From Bradysia coprophila (Eukaryota; Arthropoda; Insecta; Diptera; Sciaridae), in the NCBI RefSeq assembly GCF_014529535.1, contig NW_023503648.1, positions 62,001-126,000 of the forward strand: a DNA stretch of 64,000 nt. Reading direction: 5' to 3'. A model generated the notes under the pieces. The model did not search any database. It had not been told where the DNA came from and saw nothing but the letters and a program-made list of their open reading frames with translations. The position numbers and the translations under genes were made by a program. Shown one piece after another: positions 11,617 through 22,400 of this stretch; position 1 is the first letter of the stretch, and the number at the start of each line of letters is the position of its first letter.

Positions 11617-13222
11617 CTAAGACTTTTTCCACGTGTAGAACATTTCCATTGGCTTGTTCACCTTTAGCAAGAAGAAAGATTTTTGTTTAAAAAACATTTT
11701 CGTTTGCTAGACAAGACACGCCGCCACTCACCCTCCATATTTTCTCGTTAACTTGCTGCAAAGTATGATTTCCATTCAACACGAGCAGTTGCGGTGGTGA
11801 TGGTGAAATGTAGATGCAAAAGTTCAGTAGTCCATCTTCAGGAAGTTCAGTTCCTAGGTCCAACGTTAGACGCATGGCCAAGTATTTGACGAGGTGATCG
11901 ACTGAAATATATTTTTGTTTTGTCTTAGTTAAATGCGTGATCGAATGTTGAGTATGTGGGGCCGGTATGTAGTACAGGAATGGCGTCCGGAAAACAATGT
12001 AGAAATGAGTGGGAGGTGTTACCGGTGTCTATTGTGGAAGCGACACATAAAGTCTTTCGACAGTTCCTACTGACAGTGTTGCAGAGGTCAGATGACCCAA
12101 AACTTCGTTTGCCTGATTATAATCGTTTGGTCATGGCATTGGAACTGATCAGTACGACTGAAACTAACGTCAGTATCAGGACCGATATGAGGCAATAGAT
12201 TTTAAGGACAATTGTCCCAGAACGAGTTACAGACGAGTCAACCAGCTACCTACACGATGAAACAGATTCAAAAATCGCATCTCACCTGTGGCATTAGCCG
12301 TCGTCTTCAGATACCGTACACAATTCTCTTTCAACGCTCTCATCAACGGATTGTCGCTGGTCATCTCGGTGGGATGTGGCTTGAACACCAGTTCAATTTC
12401 GTCGTTCAATCCCAATTCCGAATTGCCTTCACCCTCCGTGTCCACATTCGAATCGTTGCCATCCGTTCGGCTGTAATCGATTTCCTCACTGTTGCTTTCC
12501 GACTCTTCCGACCGTTCCCATGACATCGCCGACCGAGCCGATTTGATTTTACCGGTACCGCTGCTGTTATTCGATGGGGCCGGCGATGGTGTACTGCGTA
12601 CGGATGGTGGATTTGATGACTGACGATCGCCGGCATTCATACCCGATGATGATTCTCTGTTCATGCTGGCTTCATTGCTCATTTGACCGGAATTGTTGTT
12701 GTCGCCACCGCCGCCACTGCCTCTGCCCTCACTTTCGTGATTCTTTCGTGAGCGTTGCGGTCGATTCTGTGACTGCAGTTTCATCAATTCGTTTACGGTT
12801 ATCGAATTGACCAGTGATGCCTGGGAATGGCTTTGATTGAATTTGGCCAGCAATCGTTCTTGATTCGCCTCGTACTCTTCACGGCTGGGATAAATTTTGG
12901 AAATTAAATGATCGAAATTCGGATCCGGTCGCAGCGAGCGCTTCGAGACCAGTTTTTTGCGACACGTCGGACATTCCTTGTTGCCCGAACGCAAAGCGGT
13001 TATGATGCAGTCCGAACAGAATCGATGCAGACACTCTTTTGTTGTCATCGTTTTCTTTAACATGTCCAAACAAATGGGACACATCAGTTCGCTGTGCAGA
13101 CTGCGCGGTGACACAGCAATTTCGCTGTTATCGGTAATTGCTTCTTGCGGTTCACGATTTAGTTCGTACAAGGATAAATCCCATGTTTTGTTTTGTGGAG
13201 GCTCCATTGAAGAGAACAACAC
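11617..13222 (-). CDS. Sce: Sex combs extra / RING1-RNF2, Polycomb repressive complex 1 E3 ligase
   Basis: The product ubiquitinates histone H2A in PRC1 and keeps target genes silent in the nucleus. Exons on the minus strand are 13222-12286, 11901-11732 and 11661-11617, giving 383 residues; the introns are 384 and 70 bp with consensus ends. Seen: the conserved [12 protein letters not shown] block; a C3HC4 RING finger with C48, C51, C64, H66, C69, C72, C84 and C87; the helper segment through [15 protein letters not shown]; a Ser/Gly/Asn-rich linker; and a C-terminal RAWUL domain (from about [12 protein letters not shown] through [19 protein letters not shown] to the terminal [10 protein letters not shown]) that binds CBX/Pc and RYBP. 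As I remember it, Drosophila Sce is about 435 residues, so the linker is shorter here. Translation could start at residue 1 or at M6; M6 (13207) fits the fly protein better. No damage is seen. Confidence 0.95.
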
Positions 13223-13426
13223 TCGCTTTTTTCACACACACCAATTTTCGTTCTGTCACTGACAGAAATATTGTGCGCAGGGTTTACAATTTAAATTTGC
13301 GCGTGACAGTTTTTCGAACGTCAAACAAGATCCTTTTTATTGTCCGACCAGATAAAGAAGATTTCGCACCGAAAATTTAAAATCGAGCAGTGGATATGGT
13401 CGACAATAACGCTTGTTCTGAACTTA

Positions 13427-13588
13427 CCGTGGATTTACATAGCAACGTAAAAGTGACAGATGCAATGTTTTTTAAATACTGCAACCCGAAATTTCATTCA
13501 TAAAATTAAAATTATGAATGAAATTTCGAGTTGCCGTATGAGAAAATTTTTGCATCTGTCACTTTTACGTTGCTATGTAAATCCACAG
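13427..13588. mobile_element. 162-bp palindromic MITE with TTA target duplication
   Basis: The terminal inverted repeat is CCGTGGATTTACATAGCAAC at the left and its complement, ending CCACAG, at the right, with arms of about 36 bp plus an inner palindrome. It is flanked by TTA on both sides (13424-13426 and 13589-13591). A 3-bp TWA duplication is the hallmark of PIF/Harbinger insertions, so a Harbinger-type transposase may have mobilised it. It lies about 200 bp 5' of the Sce start. Confidence 0.75.
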
Positions 13589-13754
13589 TTATGATGACAG
13601 GGAATTGAAGACGAGTCATGCAAAATACTTGAAAAAACCGAGTTTAGATCGCACCATGCATAAAAACAATTTGAAATTTGTCACTCACATTTTATGAACG
13701 AATTTGTGTAGCATCTCGGATCAACAAAATTATTATTGATCTGAGGTGAAGACA

Positions 13755-13996
13755 CGCCGTAAGTGCGGTCGAAATTCAAAATGGAAAATGCGGAGTTCTT
13801 TCTAACGTTCCGTCATTTTCATATCAGGAAGCGTTGAAATGTGTTTTTCGGTTCACTTTTTCATCGAATCTTCTTCTTCTTCTTCTTTTTCAGCCTGTTT
13901 CTGTCCACTGCTGGACGTAGGCCTCCCCAATTCTTTTCCAGTCCGAACGATTAGTTGCCACTTGTTGCCAATTCATCGAATCGTTCACTTACGGCG
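13755..13996. mobile_element. MITE with CGCCGTAAGTG ends, interrupted by an RTE tail
   Basis: It begins CGCCGTAAGTG and ends CACTTACGGCG. Its body (TTCTAACG, GGAAGCGTTGAAATGT, CGGTTCAC) matches the reverse complement of 33243-33378, where the interrupting sequence is absent. Confidence 0.65.
13871..13971 (-). mobile_element. 5'-truncated RTE-clade LINE, 3' tail only
   Basis: Read on the minus strand, about 100 bp encode the last two dozen residues of an RTE-type reverse transcriptase (ATNRSDWKRIGEAYVQQW, then ETG and stop) and end in a (GAA)n tail. It is flanked by an 11-bp target duplication TTCATCGAATC at 13860-13870 and 13972-13982. The related repeat at 33243-33378 has a single TTCATCGAATC and no insert, which proves an insertion. 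RTE LINEs end in short tandem repeats and are often severely 5'-truncated, as here. Confidence 0.85.
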
Positions 13997-14260
13997 AAAA
14001 ATATGGGTTTATCGCAAAGTAGAAATGCGCACCGTTTATTTACAGTCAATACATGGTCACTCAAGAATCTTGAGTAGATGCACGTTCACAATCGTTTCCA
14101 ACTACGGAAAATAATTTTTTTTTTCACATTTTATTAAAAATAAATTTGGTTTAAAACCTTCACTAAAAACATATAAAATCTCCACAGAAAAGAATATGCG
14201 AAAATGGGTTTTTTCATACGTTATTCGGGAAACGTTCGAGGGGACTGTTTTTTTACGTTT

Positions 14261-14314
14261 TTCTTTTTGTCACTAGTGACAAAATATGTTTTGTCACTAG
14301 TGACAAAAAGAAAC
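14261..14314. repeat. Paired GTCACTAGTGAC palindromes
   Basis: Two perfect palindromes, each embedded in TTTTTGTCACTAGTGACAAA-like flanks, form a larger inverted repeat. Related palindromes occur at 15337-15360 (CACCACTAGTGGTG) and 15454-15471 (TCGTCACTAGTGGCGA). Function is unknown; they may mark diverged ends of one MITE family. Confidence 0.6.
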
Positions 14315-15612
14315 TTTTTTCCTAACTGGTGTTAAAATGTCGCGACTTCTTCGCTTATTTCCCACGTCGTTTAGGAAAAACGTTGTTCCTAAGTTATGCA
14401 AAAAGGCTTTTTAGCGAATTCCATTCTAGCACTCGCCTCCAGCTCGAGCTGGAAACCTCTCATTTGCTAAAATTTTTGAAGCGCGAAAAGTGCGTGAAAA
14501 TATTTTTGGGCAAAATTTATTTTTGAAATAAACATAGACTACCTATACTAGAGGAATTATGACCCGAAATTCATTGCAAAATTATAGCACACACACCACT
14601 AACACGAAAACGTCAACTTGCTTTATTTTGACGTTATGAGTCTCTTTACTTTTGACATTAGGAGTCCCTTTTAACTGTCTGTACGCGAAGCTATCACACA
14701 CATTTAAATATATGATTTTTCATTTTAATTTGTCAGTTTGTTCTATTGAGAGGGCCCTTGGAAATTAACATTTCTTCCTGTCGTACCAAAACCGTCACAT
14801 TCACTCACCAAATTTAGTACTGAACATTCTCCCCTGCTCTTTTCTCTCAATTTTCATTCCCGCTTTTCGATTCTATCTTTATTTTTTTCCAGATGTGTCA
14901 AGTTGTTGTATACACGCTGATATAATTTTTTTAGAATTTTGTGACAATGCCTTCATAAGGATTGCTTTCGGCATTCATACGGATGGCTTTCGGCATTCAT
15001 ACGGATGACTTTCGGCATTCATTCGGATGGCTTTAAGCATTCAATTGTACGTCTATAGAGATCGCCGCTGAATATGGCGTTCAAATGTGTTGTTAATTTT
15101 TGTTCGGAATGTGACTTTGGTACTCCAGGAAGAAAAATAGTATACATCCCACGGATCAAGAAGGTGTGTTTTAGACCCGGGTGGTGAAAACGTCCAGAGA
15201 TGGAGCGACCTTTTTGATCCATGGTATGTAACATACTATTTTCTGCAACTGCGCTGCGAAAACTGAACTTTTTCATACGTAATTTGGGTGGCGATCGAAG
15301 GGTCTTTTTTTCTCTGGTTTCTATGTTTTACTTTTACTTTTCACCACTAGTGGTGAAATGGATCCAATCGAGGTATTATTATTTTGTGATCAAAGTGATC
15401 TAAGTGTGGCCCAGAACATCCTCTAGCCGGGACTGGGACATCACATATGCTTTTCGTCACTAGTGGCGAAATGGATTTACTTTGCATCACTCCTTCTGAA
15501 GATCTGAACCATTTAACCGTAAATAAGTAGGCTTCGCCAAGACTAGTCACGAAAAAAAAACGGTCCGACGAAAAATTTCAAAAGGAATAAATAACTTAAC
15601 TAAGAATACCAA
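14315..15612. other. Intergenic stretch with a 22-bp tandem repeat
   Basis: No gene recognised. Four copies of a 22-bp unit containing CTTTCGGCATTCATACGGAT start at 14965, 14987, 15009 and 15031. The remainder is AT-rich with no clear open frame of note. Confidence 0.5.
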
Positions 15613-17795
15613 ATGGGTGATTCATCAGATGGCCTTCCGAATCCTTTAGGTCCCACCCTGAATTTTTCAGTCGACGGAGCTCAATCGTTAGAACTACAAG
15701 AATATATGAAGCTAAATAGAAATGAGAATCCGACGTCATCTGCAGTAGAGAACGATGAGAAAATTACTTTCAATTGTACCCCGTGCAATAGGTCATTTGA
15801 CACGGGTAAAGGATTAAAAATACATGAAAGTTTTCATGCAAAGCTTAAAGGAAAAATTGAAAGTAAGAAATCAAACAGGAAACGTAATATCAACTCACAG
15901 AAAGGATCAGGAATTGAGCGAAACAAATCTTGCGAAGGCTTAACAGAATTAGATGAATTTCTGTTGTTGAATCAAAATGAAATTGAAATTCAGACAAACA
16001 ATGATCCTCCATCCGTCTTAATTCCAAAGAATTTTTCTAAAGACAGAATTCATTGTGAATGTGGATTTCTTGCAAAAAACGAACGCGGGCTGAAGATCCA
16101 CCAAAACAAGCACAAAAAGAATGACTTAAGTAAAAGTGAGATTGATCGTAAAGCAACCAATAACAATCGAAAAACGGATTCAGTCGATTCCATGAATATA
16201 GACGAGTTTGGTGTATTGCTTAGTAAATGCAAAGAAGCTATTCCAGTTGTTCGTATTATTCAAAAGTCAGTTCGTTCAGCAGTTAGTCTTGAACTATCAA
16301 AGCTAGTCGATCAAGTGGTTACGAAAAATGACGTAAATTCATGGTGTCGTCTATTGGCTTTTCCTTATATTGTTCTGCGATCAAGACCTAAGAAGTCAAA
16401 AGGAGGAATGAATGGTATTAGAGAAAATTTAAAAGAACTGGAGAAAATCACAAATGTGAACGATTACTTAGCATTCCTTCTACAAGATACAAAGCCTAGA
16501 GAAAAAAAAACTTTGTTCACAGAACGAACAAGTTATCAAGACAGTCAACCAAAAGCTTGGCGAAGGCGATTTCAGTGGCGCCATGAGAGTTTTATGTTCC
16601 AAAGAAATGATAGCAGAGATAAACGATGAAACGCTGTCAAAATTACAATCAAAACATCCATTGGATACATTGCCAGTCATAGACAAACATACACCCGAAG
16701 AAATTTTGCCAATAACTTCAAGTGAAACAATCTCGAAGAGCATTTCCAGTTTCCCGATAAGCTCATCAGGTGGTATTGATGGTCTGAGACCTCGCCACAT
16801 TAAAGATTTAACGTCGTTCACTTGTGGCGATGCAGCTGAGAAACTGAGAAAATCAATAGCCAAACTGTCTGACTTGGTGAAGAACGGAAAAATAGATCAG
16901 AATGTTGTTCGAATAGTCTACAGTGGACGATTAGTCGCTTTCATAAAAGACAATGGCGATATAAGACCGATTGCGGTTGGAACTTTTTGGCGTAGACTGG
17001 CCGGAAAAGTAGAATGCGGTGACATTATTGATCAGCTTTCTGAAAAAATAAAACCATTCCAACTTGGTTTCGGTGCTAAAGGAGGTGCAGAAGCAATAAT
17101 ACACGCTGTCCGATCATTTATTTCCAATTCATACGATGAACCAATGATACTCCTGAAATACGATTTCTCAAACGCCTTCAATGAACTTAAACGACAATAC
17201 CTACTGGACGAAACGAAGAACATTTGTCCGAGCCTATATCCGATGATGAGACAAGCTTACGGCAGCTTCACTAACTTATACTTCAACCATCAAGTAATTT
17301 TATCCAGAAGAGGGGTCCATCAAGGAGATCCATTAGGTCCAGCGGGTTTTTGTATCGGAATATCAAAGCTAGTCCACTCATTGTCATCCCGTTTAAATGC
17401 ATGGTATCTCGATGATGGAACAACTGGAGACAACTTTAAAAATACCATGGAAGATGTAAAACGTATCAAAGACTTCCGAGAGGTTTCAGGACTGACACTT
17501 AATCCATCGAAGTGCGAAGTACATTTCATAAACGCAACCAAAGAACAGAAAGATGCCATGTACGCTGCTATATCGGAAGAATTACCCGGCATTCGTCTGA
17601 TGGAAGAAGTTGATCTTCTCGGATCGCCAATACATAATTCATTAATTCCAAATTTCATTAAACAGAAAAAAGACATTGTACAATCGATGTGCGAAAGACT
17701 GAAACTCCTAGATGTCCACCCCGCATTGTGCCTGTTCCGATATTGCATGTCATCGCCGAAATTCATCTATCTGTTACGAACTTGTCCAACAATTT
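15613..17795 (+). pseudogene. Non-LTR-like reverse transcriptase with two N-terminal zinc fingers; frameshifted, 3'-truncated
   Basis: The first frame (15613 on) has two C2H2-type fingers: C55-X2-C58-X12-H71-X3-H75, then C148-X1-C150-X12-H163-X3-H167. The RT domain follows in another frame: SSGGIDGLRPRHIKDL, LLKYDFSNAFNELKR, HQGDPLGPAGFCI, and the catalytic YLDD at 17405-17416. The frames join at a run of nine A's (16502-16510), so one indel breaks an otherwise good reading frame. Similarity stops after a LLRTCP motif near 17795, where Helitron-like sequence begins; the thumb and C-terminal region are lost. The zinc-finger plus RT order suggests a site-specific non-LTR lineage related to R2-type elements, but I see no endonuclease here. 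A C-terminal piece of the same family lies at 45733-46425. Confidence 0.85.
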
Positions 17796-18001
17796 ATTTT
17801 TGGCGCGTCAAACACGTTAAAATATTTTTGGCGACTGAAATTTTTTTTTCTGGAAAATTTTTGTTTTGACGCGTGAAAATATTTTTTGGGGAAAATTTAT
17901 TTTTGATGCGTCGTAAACTGTTATAGGCAGAATTTATTTTTTACGCATGAAAAATATTTTGTCATTAAAATCATCCCGAGCAAAGCCGGGTACTACACTA
18001 G
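17796..18001 (+). mobile_element. Helitron-like 3' end fragment
   Basis: It ends with a GC-rich hairpin CCCGAGCAAAGCCGGG (17975-17990), then TACTACA and CTAG (17998-18001). This is the canonical Helitron 3' architecture (hairpin 10-12 nt before CTRR). The upstream part carries repeated ACGCGTGAAAATATTTT words. It abuts the truncated reverse transcriptase and may have replaced its 3' part. Confidence 0.5.
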
Positions 18002-18004
18002 TCG

Positions 18005-18481
18005 TCTATAATATAAAGTTTAATGTTTGTTGGTTTGTTTGTTTGTCTCTCTATAGGAGCCCAGACGGAGAGTCGTAGAGACTTGGAACTAAGCATGCTG
18101 ACTGAAGAGGATGCGTTTCTGAAATGTGGAAAAAAATTTTGTAACGTGTGAAAAATTTTGACGTTAAAGTCACTAGGAATCTATAACTTTTAATGTTTGT
18201 TTATCTGTTGGTTTGTTGGTTTGTATATAGTAGCCCAGACAGAAAGTCCTACAGACTAGAAACTTGGCATACCGACTAATGAGAAAAAGTTAGGAAGAAC
18301 ACGCGAACATTTTTTCACTTTCATGCGTTATTTGACGCAGGCAAAAAAAAACTGTTTGCGTCGTGGATGCGTTTCCTAAACGTGGAAACTTTTTTGAACC
18401 GAGTGAAAATTTTTGGCGGGTGAAAATATTTAAATATTTTGTCATTAAAATAATCCCGAGCAAAGTCGGGTACTGCACTAT
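18005..18481 (+). mobile_element. Second Helitron-like element, nested 5' ends
   Basis: It starts TCTATAATATAAAG followed by TTTGTT repeats, a typical Helitron 5' end (TC). Another start-like sequence is at 18179. It ends with the hairpin CCCGAGCAAAGTCGGG and TACTGCACTAT near 18481, a decayed form of the CTAG end. Related 5' segments occur at about 34028 and 45348. No Rep/helicase is present, so these are non-autonomous. Confidence 0.45.
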
Positions 18482-18660
18482 TATAAATTGTATTACAAAA
18501 TGTATCAGAAATTTTTGCACAATGTATTTAACGAAACGACAAATACAAAATGAGAAAACAATATTTTTCAATAGTTTTTTCCGTTATCGGGGTGGAAAGT
18601 CGTCAGTTTCAGCAGTTTGGTATAGAGCCGAAATAACACACCGTGTCTCGTCGAGTAGAA

Positions 18661-18984
18661 TAGGCATGTTCACTGAAAAATATCATCAATCGATGATAAA
18701 ATTTTCAAATAATCGATACTATATCAATCGAATGTTTTATCGATAATCGATAAATATCGACTGATAATCAACAAATATCCACTGAAAATCGAATTATCAG
18801 TCTATATTTGCCGATTATCAGTCGTTATGTACCGAATATCAGGCGATATTTATCGATTTTCAGTCGATATTTATCGATTATCGATAAAACATTCGATTGA
18901 TATTGATTTTCTGAAAATATCGATAATCGATTCCAGGGAAATAATCGATATTTTATCAATCGAATGAATTATCGAACATGCCTA
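18661..18984. mobile_element. 324-bp hAT-type MITE, ATCGATAAT-rich
   Basis: The terminal inverted repeats are TAGGCATGTTC and GAACATGCCTA. It is flanked by a perfect 8-bp target duplication GAGTAGAA (18653-18660 and 18985-18992). The interior is a strongly palindromic AT-rich sequence built of TATCGATAATCGAT words. An 8-bp duplication with a TAG-start TIR is characteristic of hAT elements. Confidence 0.9.
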
Positions 18985-18992
18985 GAGTAGAA

Positions 18993-19459
18993 TCGCTCAC
19001 TGTAGCAAGGCCTTTCATGGAGCATTAGACTAATAGGCTAGTGCAGAGAGTAAAAGCCAATAAACAAGCCAACCAAACAATGTCATGTGACTTACGTAAG
19101 AGAACATGAACCAATCAGAGGTGGTAGTATTTGCCTTACAGTTGCATGGTTGAGTTTACATGGTGGTTCTCTTCGGCAATCCTAAGATTATGACGTAATA
19201 ATCTATGAGAAAAGGTGTTTTTATCCCATAACGAACTAACGCCTTTTCAGCACCGTCTCGTGAATAAACTATTGCATTGTGTGACATTTGTTTGCGTATT
19301 GCAAATTAATCTGTCTTCGTCTTAATAAAATGCATTTAATGCATTGTTGTCGAGATTGTTATCAGCTAAATTTACTAGAGTAATAGCTGTTCAAGGTGTA
19401 AGTGATAGCACAAGTAGAATTACAAAAGTACAGTGCGAACCAATAAATTCCTCCAAAAA
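18993..19459. other. 5' flank of the first MFS gene
   Basis: No coding signal. An upstream region of about 470 bp separates the MITE from the start codon and would hold the promoter and 5' UTR; no clear TATA box is identifiable. Confidence 0.3.
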
Positions 19460-22400
19460 ATGGCTGGAGACGTTAAATATGAGAAACGACAGAATCCACA
19501 AAAGGCTCTGTCCAAACGAGTAATGCATCTGACCACATCAGCAATACTGCTGTGCAACATTTCCTTTGTAAGTTCTCAGTTTAAGTGCAAAATTAGCTTG
19601 GAATTGCAGAGGTAATATTGGTTATTACATAATGTAGGGATGCTCTATCAATGCATTTGCACCAGCCTTGGATAATTTGGCATCGAGATATAAAACGACA
19701 ATCGAGGACATTGCGTTTGTGTTTACTCTAGTAACAATCTCGTATTGCATCGGCTCGATTATATGTAATTTTTTTCAAATGAAAATCATGACTGTGTGCA
19801 CGAATTCAGGTCGTAAGTGAGCGTCAGAATTCGAATTATGATTGAATGAACCGAGGGGGAAACAACTCGTGTATGATCAAATTTTCGGTAAAGTAAATCA
19901 GATAAAGTAGACCAAATCGACGACAAAGTAGATTTTTATTTTCACTTCAATTTGATTGAGTGTGGAAAGACTGTAGAAAACTTTAGGTATGTCACGCAGA
20001 TCGCCATTTTGATACATAATCAAGGTTGTCGAGAAGGTTGTAGATGAGCATATTACACCAATCATGGCCCTACGTTAGTGAAGGGCCGTGACGCAAGTCC
20101 GTTCACACTGAAAAATTTGACAAAAAAAATTTCCGCAGGACTTCCCCCTTTGCTCCTTCTACCCCCAAAGTATTTTATTCTAGGCGTCCATACGAGTTCA
20201 ACGAGCTATCACACGCCTCATAAGGTTAAGATTTGGCCGAGATATTAAATTTCAAAACTTTAAAATTTGAAGAAATGGATTTTCATACATTTTGAAATTG
20301 ATGAATTTTACCAAACTTTGTCACTTTGTCTTTCTGTTACAATGAAACTTTTGAATTTACCAGTGGATTTGGCTGAAATTTTCAGGGTATGTTAAGGACG
20401 TAAATTTAAGAAACTAATTTGAACGAATTTTTATAAAAGCTTATAATTTCGGAGCTATGAGCGTGTTAAGCTATTGAGCTATAGGATCCATAACTCAGAA
20501 AATATGGCAGATAGAAAGTTTAAAAGACAAATTTATAGAGTTTCAGATTTCAGTCGACACGTGTTTCATGGTTTTCCTAAAAAGTCGTGTATTTGGTAGC
20601 TATGAACGTTTTAAGTGCGAGCTATGTCAGCCATAACTCGGAAAATACGGCAGATAGAAATTTCGTGTAAAAGACAAATTTATAGAGTCTTAGATTCTAG
20701 TCGATGTGTGTTTCATGGTTTTTCAATTTTCATCAAAGTTTTGATTTTCGTCAAATTTTCGAATTCCGTCAAATTTTCGAATTTCGTCAAATTTTTTATT
20801 TTCGTCAAATTTTCGATTTTCATTAAATTTTCGAATTTCGTCAAATTTTCGATTTTCGTCAAATTTTCAAATTCCGTTAAATTTTTGAGTTTCGTCAAAA
20901 AAAAATTTGTCAAATTTTCGATTTTCATTAAATTTTCGATTTTCATTAAATTTTCGAATTTCGTACAATTTTCGATTTTCGTCAAATGAAAGCTGGAAGG
21001 TTCAGATCAAAGAAAAAGTTATACAGTTTTGTAAGAAGAATATTTTCGTTCAAGCTGTACAATATGATTGTCTATTATCTTCGACCAAATTCTAAAAACT
21101 CACAACTTACAAAAGAGCTGATATCGTCCAAAACCACTTACAGTGGAGGTTTGACGCAAGTCCTGTTATCCACTTACAAAAAGATATGCGTCTAGGGATG
21201 GGAGGCGTTCAAAATTATCGATAATATCAATCGAAAGAAATCATCGATAATCGATTAATCATATCGTTATCGATAATTTAATAATTATCGATAATTATCA
21301 AAATATCGAAATTCGATAATTATCAAAATATCAATATTTTGATATTTATCTGAAAATTCATGATAATATACCGATATATCGATATATCGAATTATCGATA
21401 TCTTGATAATTATCAAAATATCAATAATTATCGATTATCGATATTTTTTTGATAATTTTTGATAAAAAAAGTCGATAATTATCGATAATCATTTTCATTA
21501 TCGCCCATGCCTATATGCGTCACAAATGGCAGCTGATGAGGAAAGTGCGCGAAAGTTTTATCAACCAAAATCTTACCAGAAAAATTTTAGGAAGAAAATT
21601 ATAAGAAAAAAAATTGCGTCACAAGTGGCAGATGTTGAGGAAGGAAAATTTTTATAATTGTGAAATATGTTGCTTTGAAGAGTGGAATCTAAAGAATGGA
21701 AGAAAACCGAATCATCTGCCACTTTTTGAACCTTTTTCTATAATTTTCTTCCTAAAATTTTTCTGGTTGATTTTGGTTGATAAAACTTACGCGTACTTTC
21801 CTCATCAGCTGCCATTTGTGACGCATATTTTTTTGCGTGTCGAATCTGTAAGCGTAACAGGACTTGCGTCACACCTCCACTGTAAGTGGTTTTGGGCGAT
21901 AGCTGAAATTCACCAAAATCAAATTTGTATGGTATGGTGAATTTTTAGTATGAAAATTGGTATGTCAGCCGCGTATCGGCATCTGCGTGACCATCTCAAA
22001 GTTCACAGTCTTTTACAGGTTTTTTTTTGCCTCGCAGGGCTTACCAGCTAACGCATTGCAGGGAGACACCAATATTCGACTCCCACTAATTTTGATCCTA
22101 GTGCATCATAGATGGTACTAGCTTTGTCGCTATATATTGAAAAATATGTGTCCGACAACTGATACATAACCCTGTTTCAATACAAATCCTTTAGCCTGTT
22201 TTAGCCAGTTTTATACTCGGTCATGTCTGGAGACTCCACGACTGCCGCCACTCCACGACTAACTCCACAAATATAACGATTTTATAGACGCTCAAACCAT
22301 ACGGCCGAATGAGTTTAAAGCATCGAATTCGGTCGTTCAAATAAAATAAATTATTTTCCCTCCAGGTGGCTTCCTGTCGAAGTACGTCAATCGTCAGTTG

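Noticed and set aside
12212..12523. Plus-strand frames opposite Sce
   Set aside because: Antisense shadows of the Ser/Asn/Gly-rich Sce linker.
22398..22400. TTG at 22398 as the start of the first MFS gene
   Set aside because: The frame extends upstream to a consensus splice acceptor at 22365 and joins exons 1-2, giving a full N-terminus as in paralogue B.
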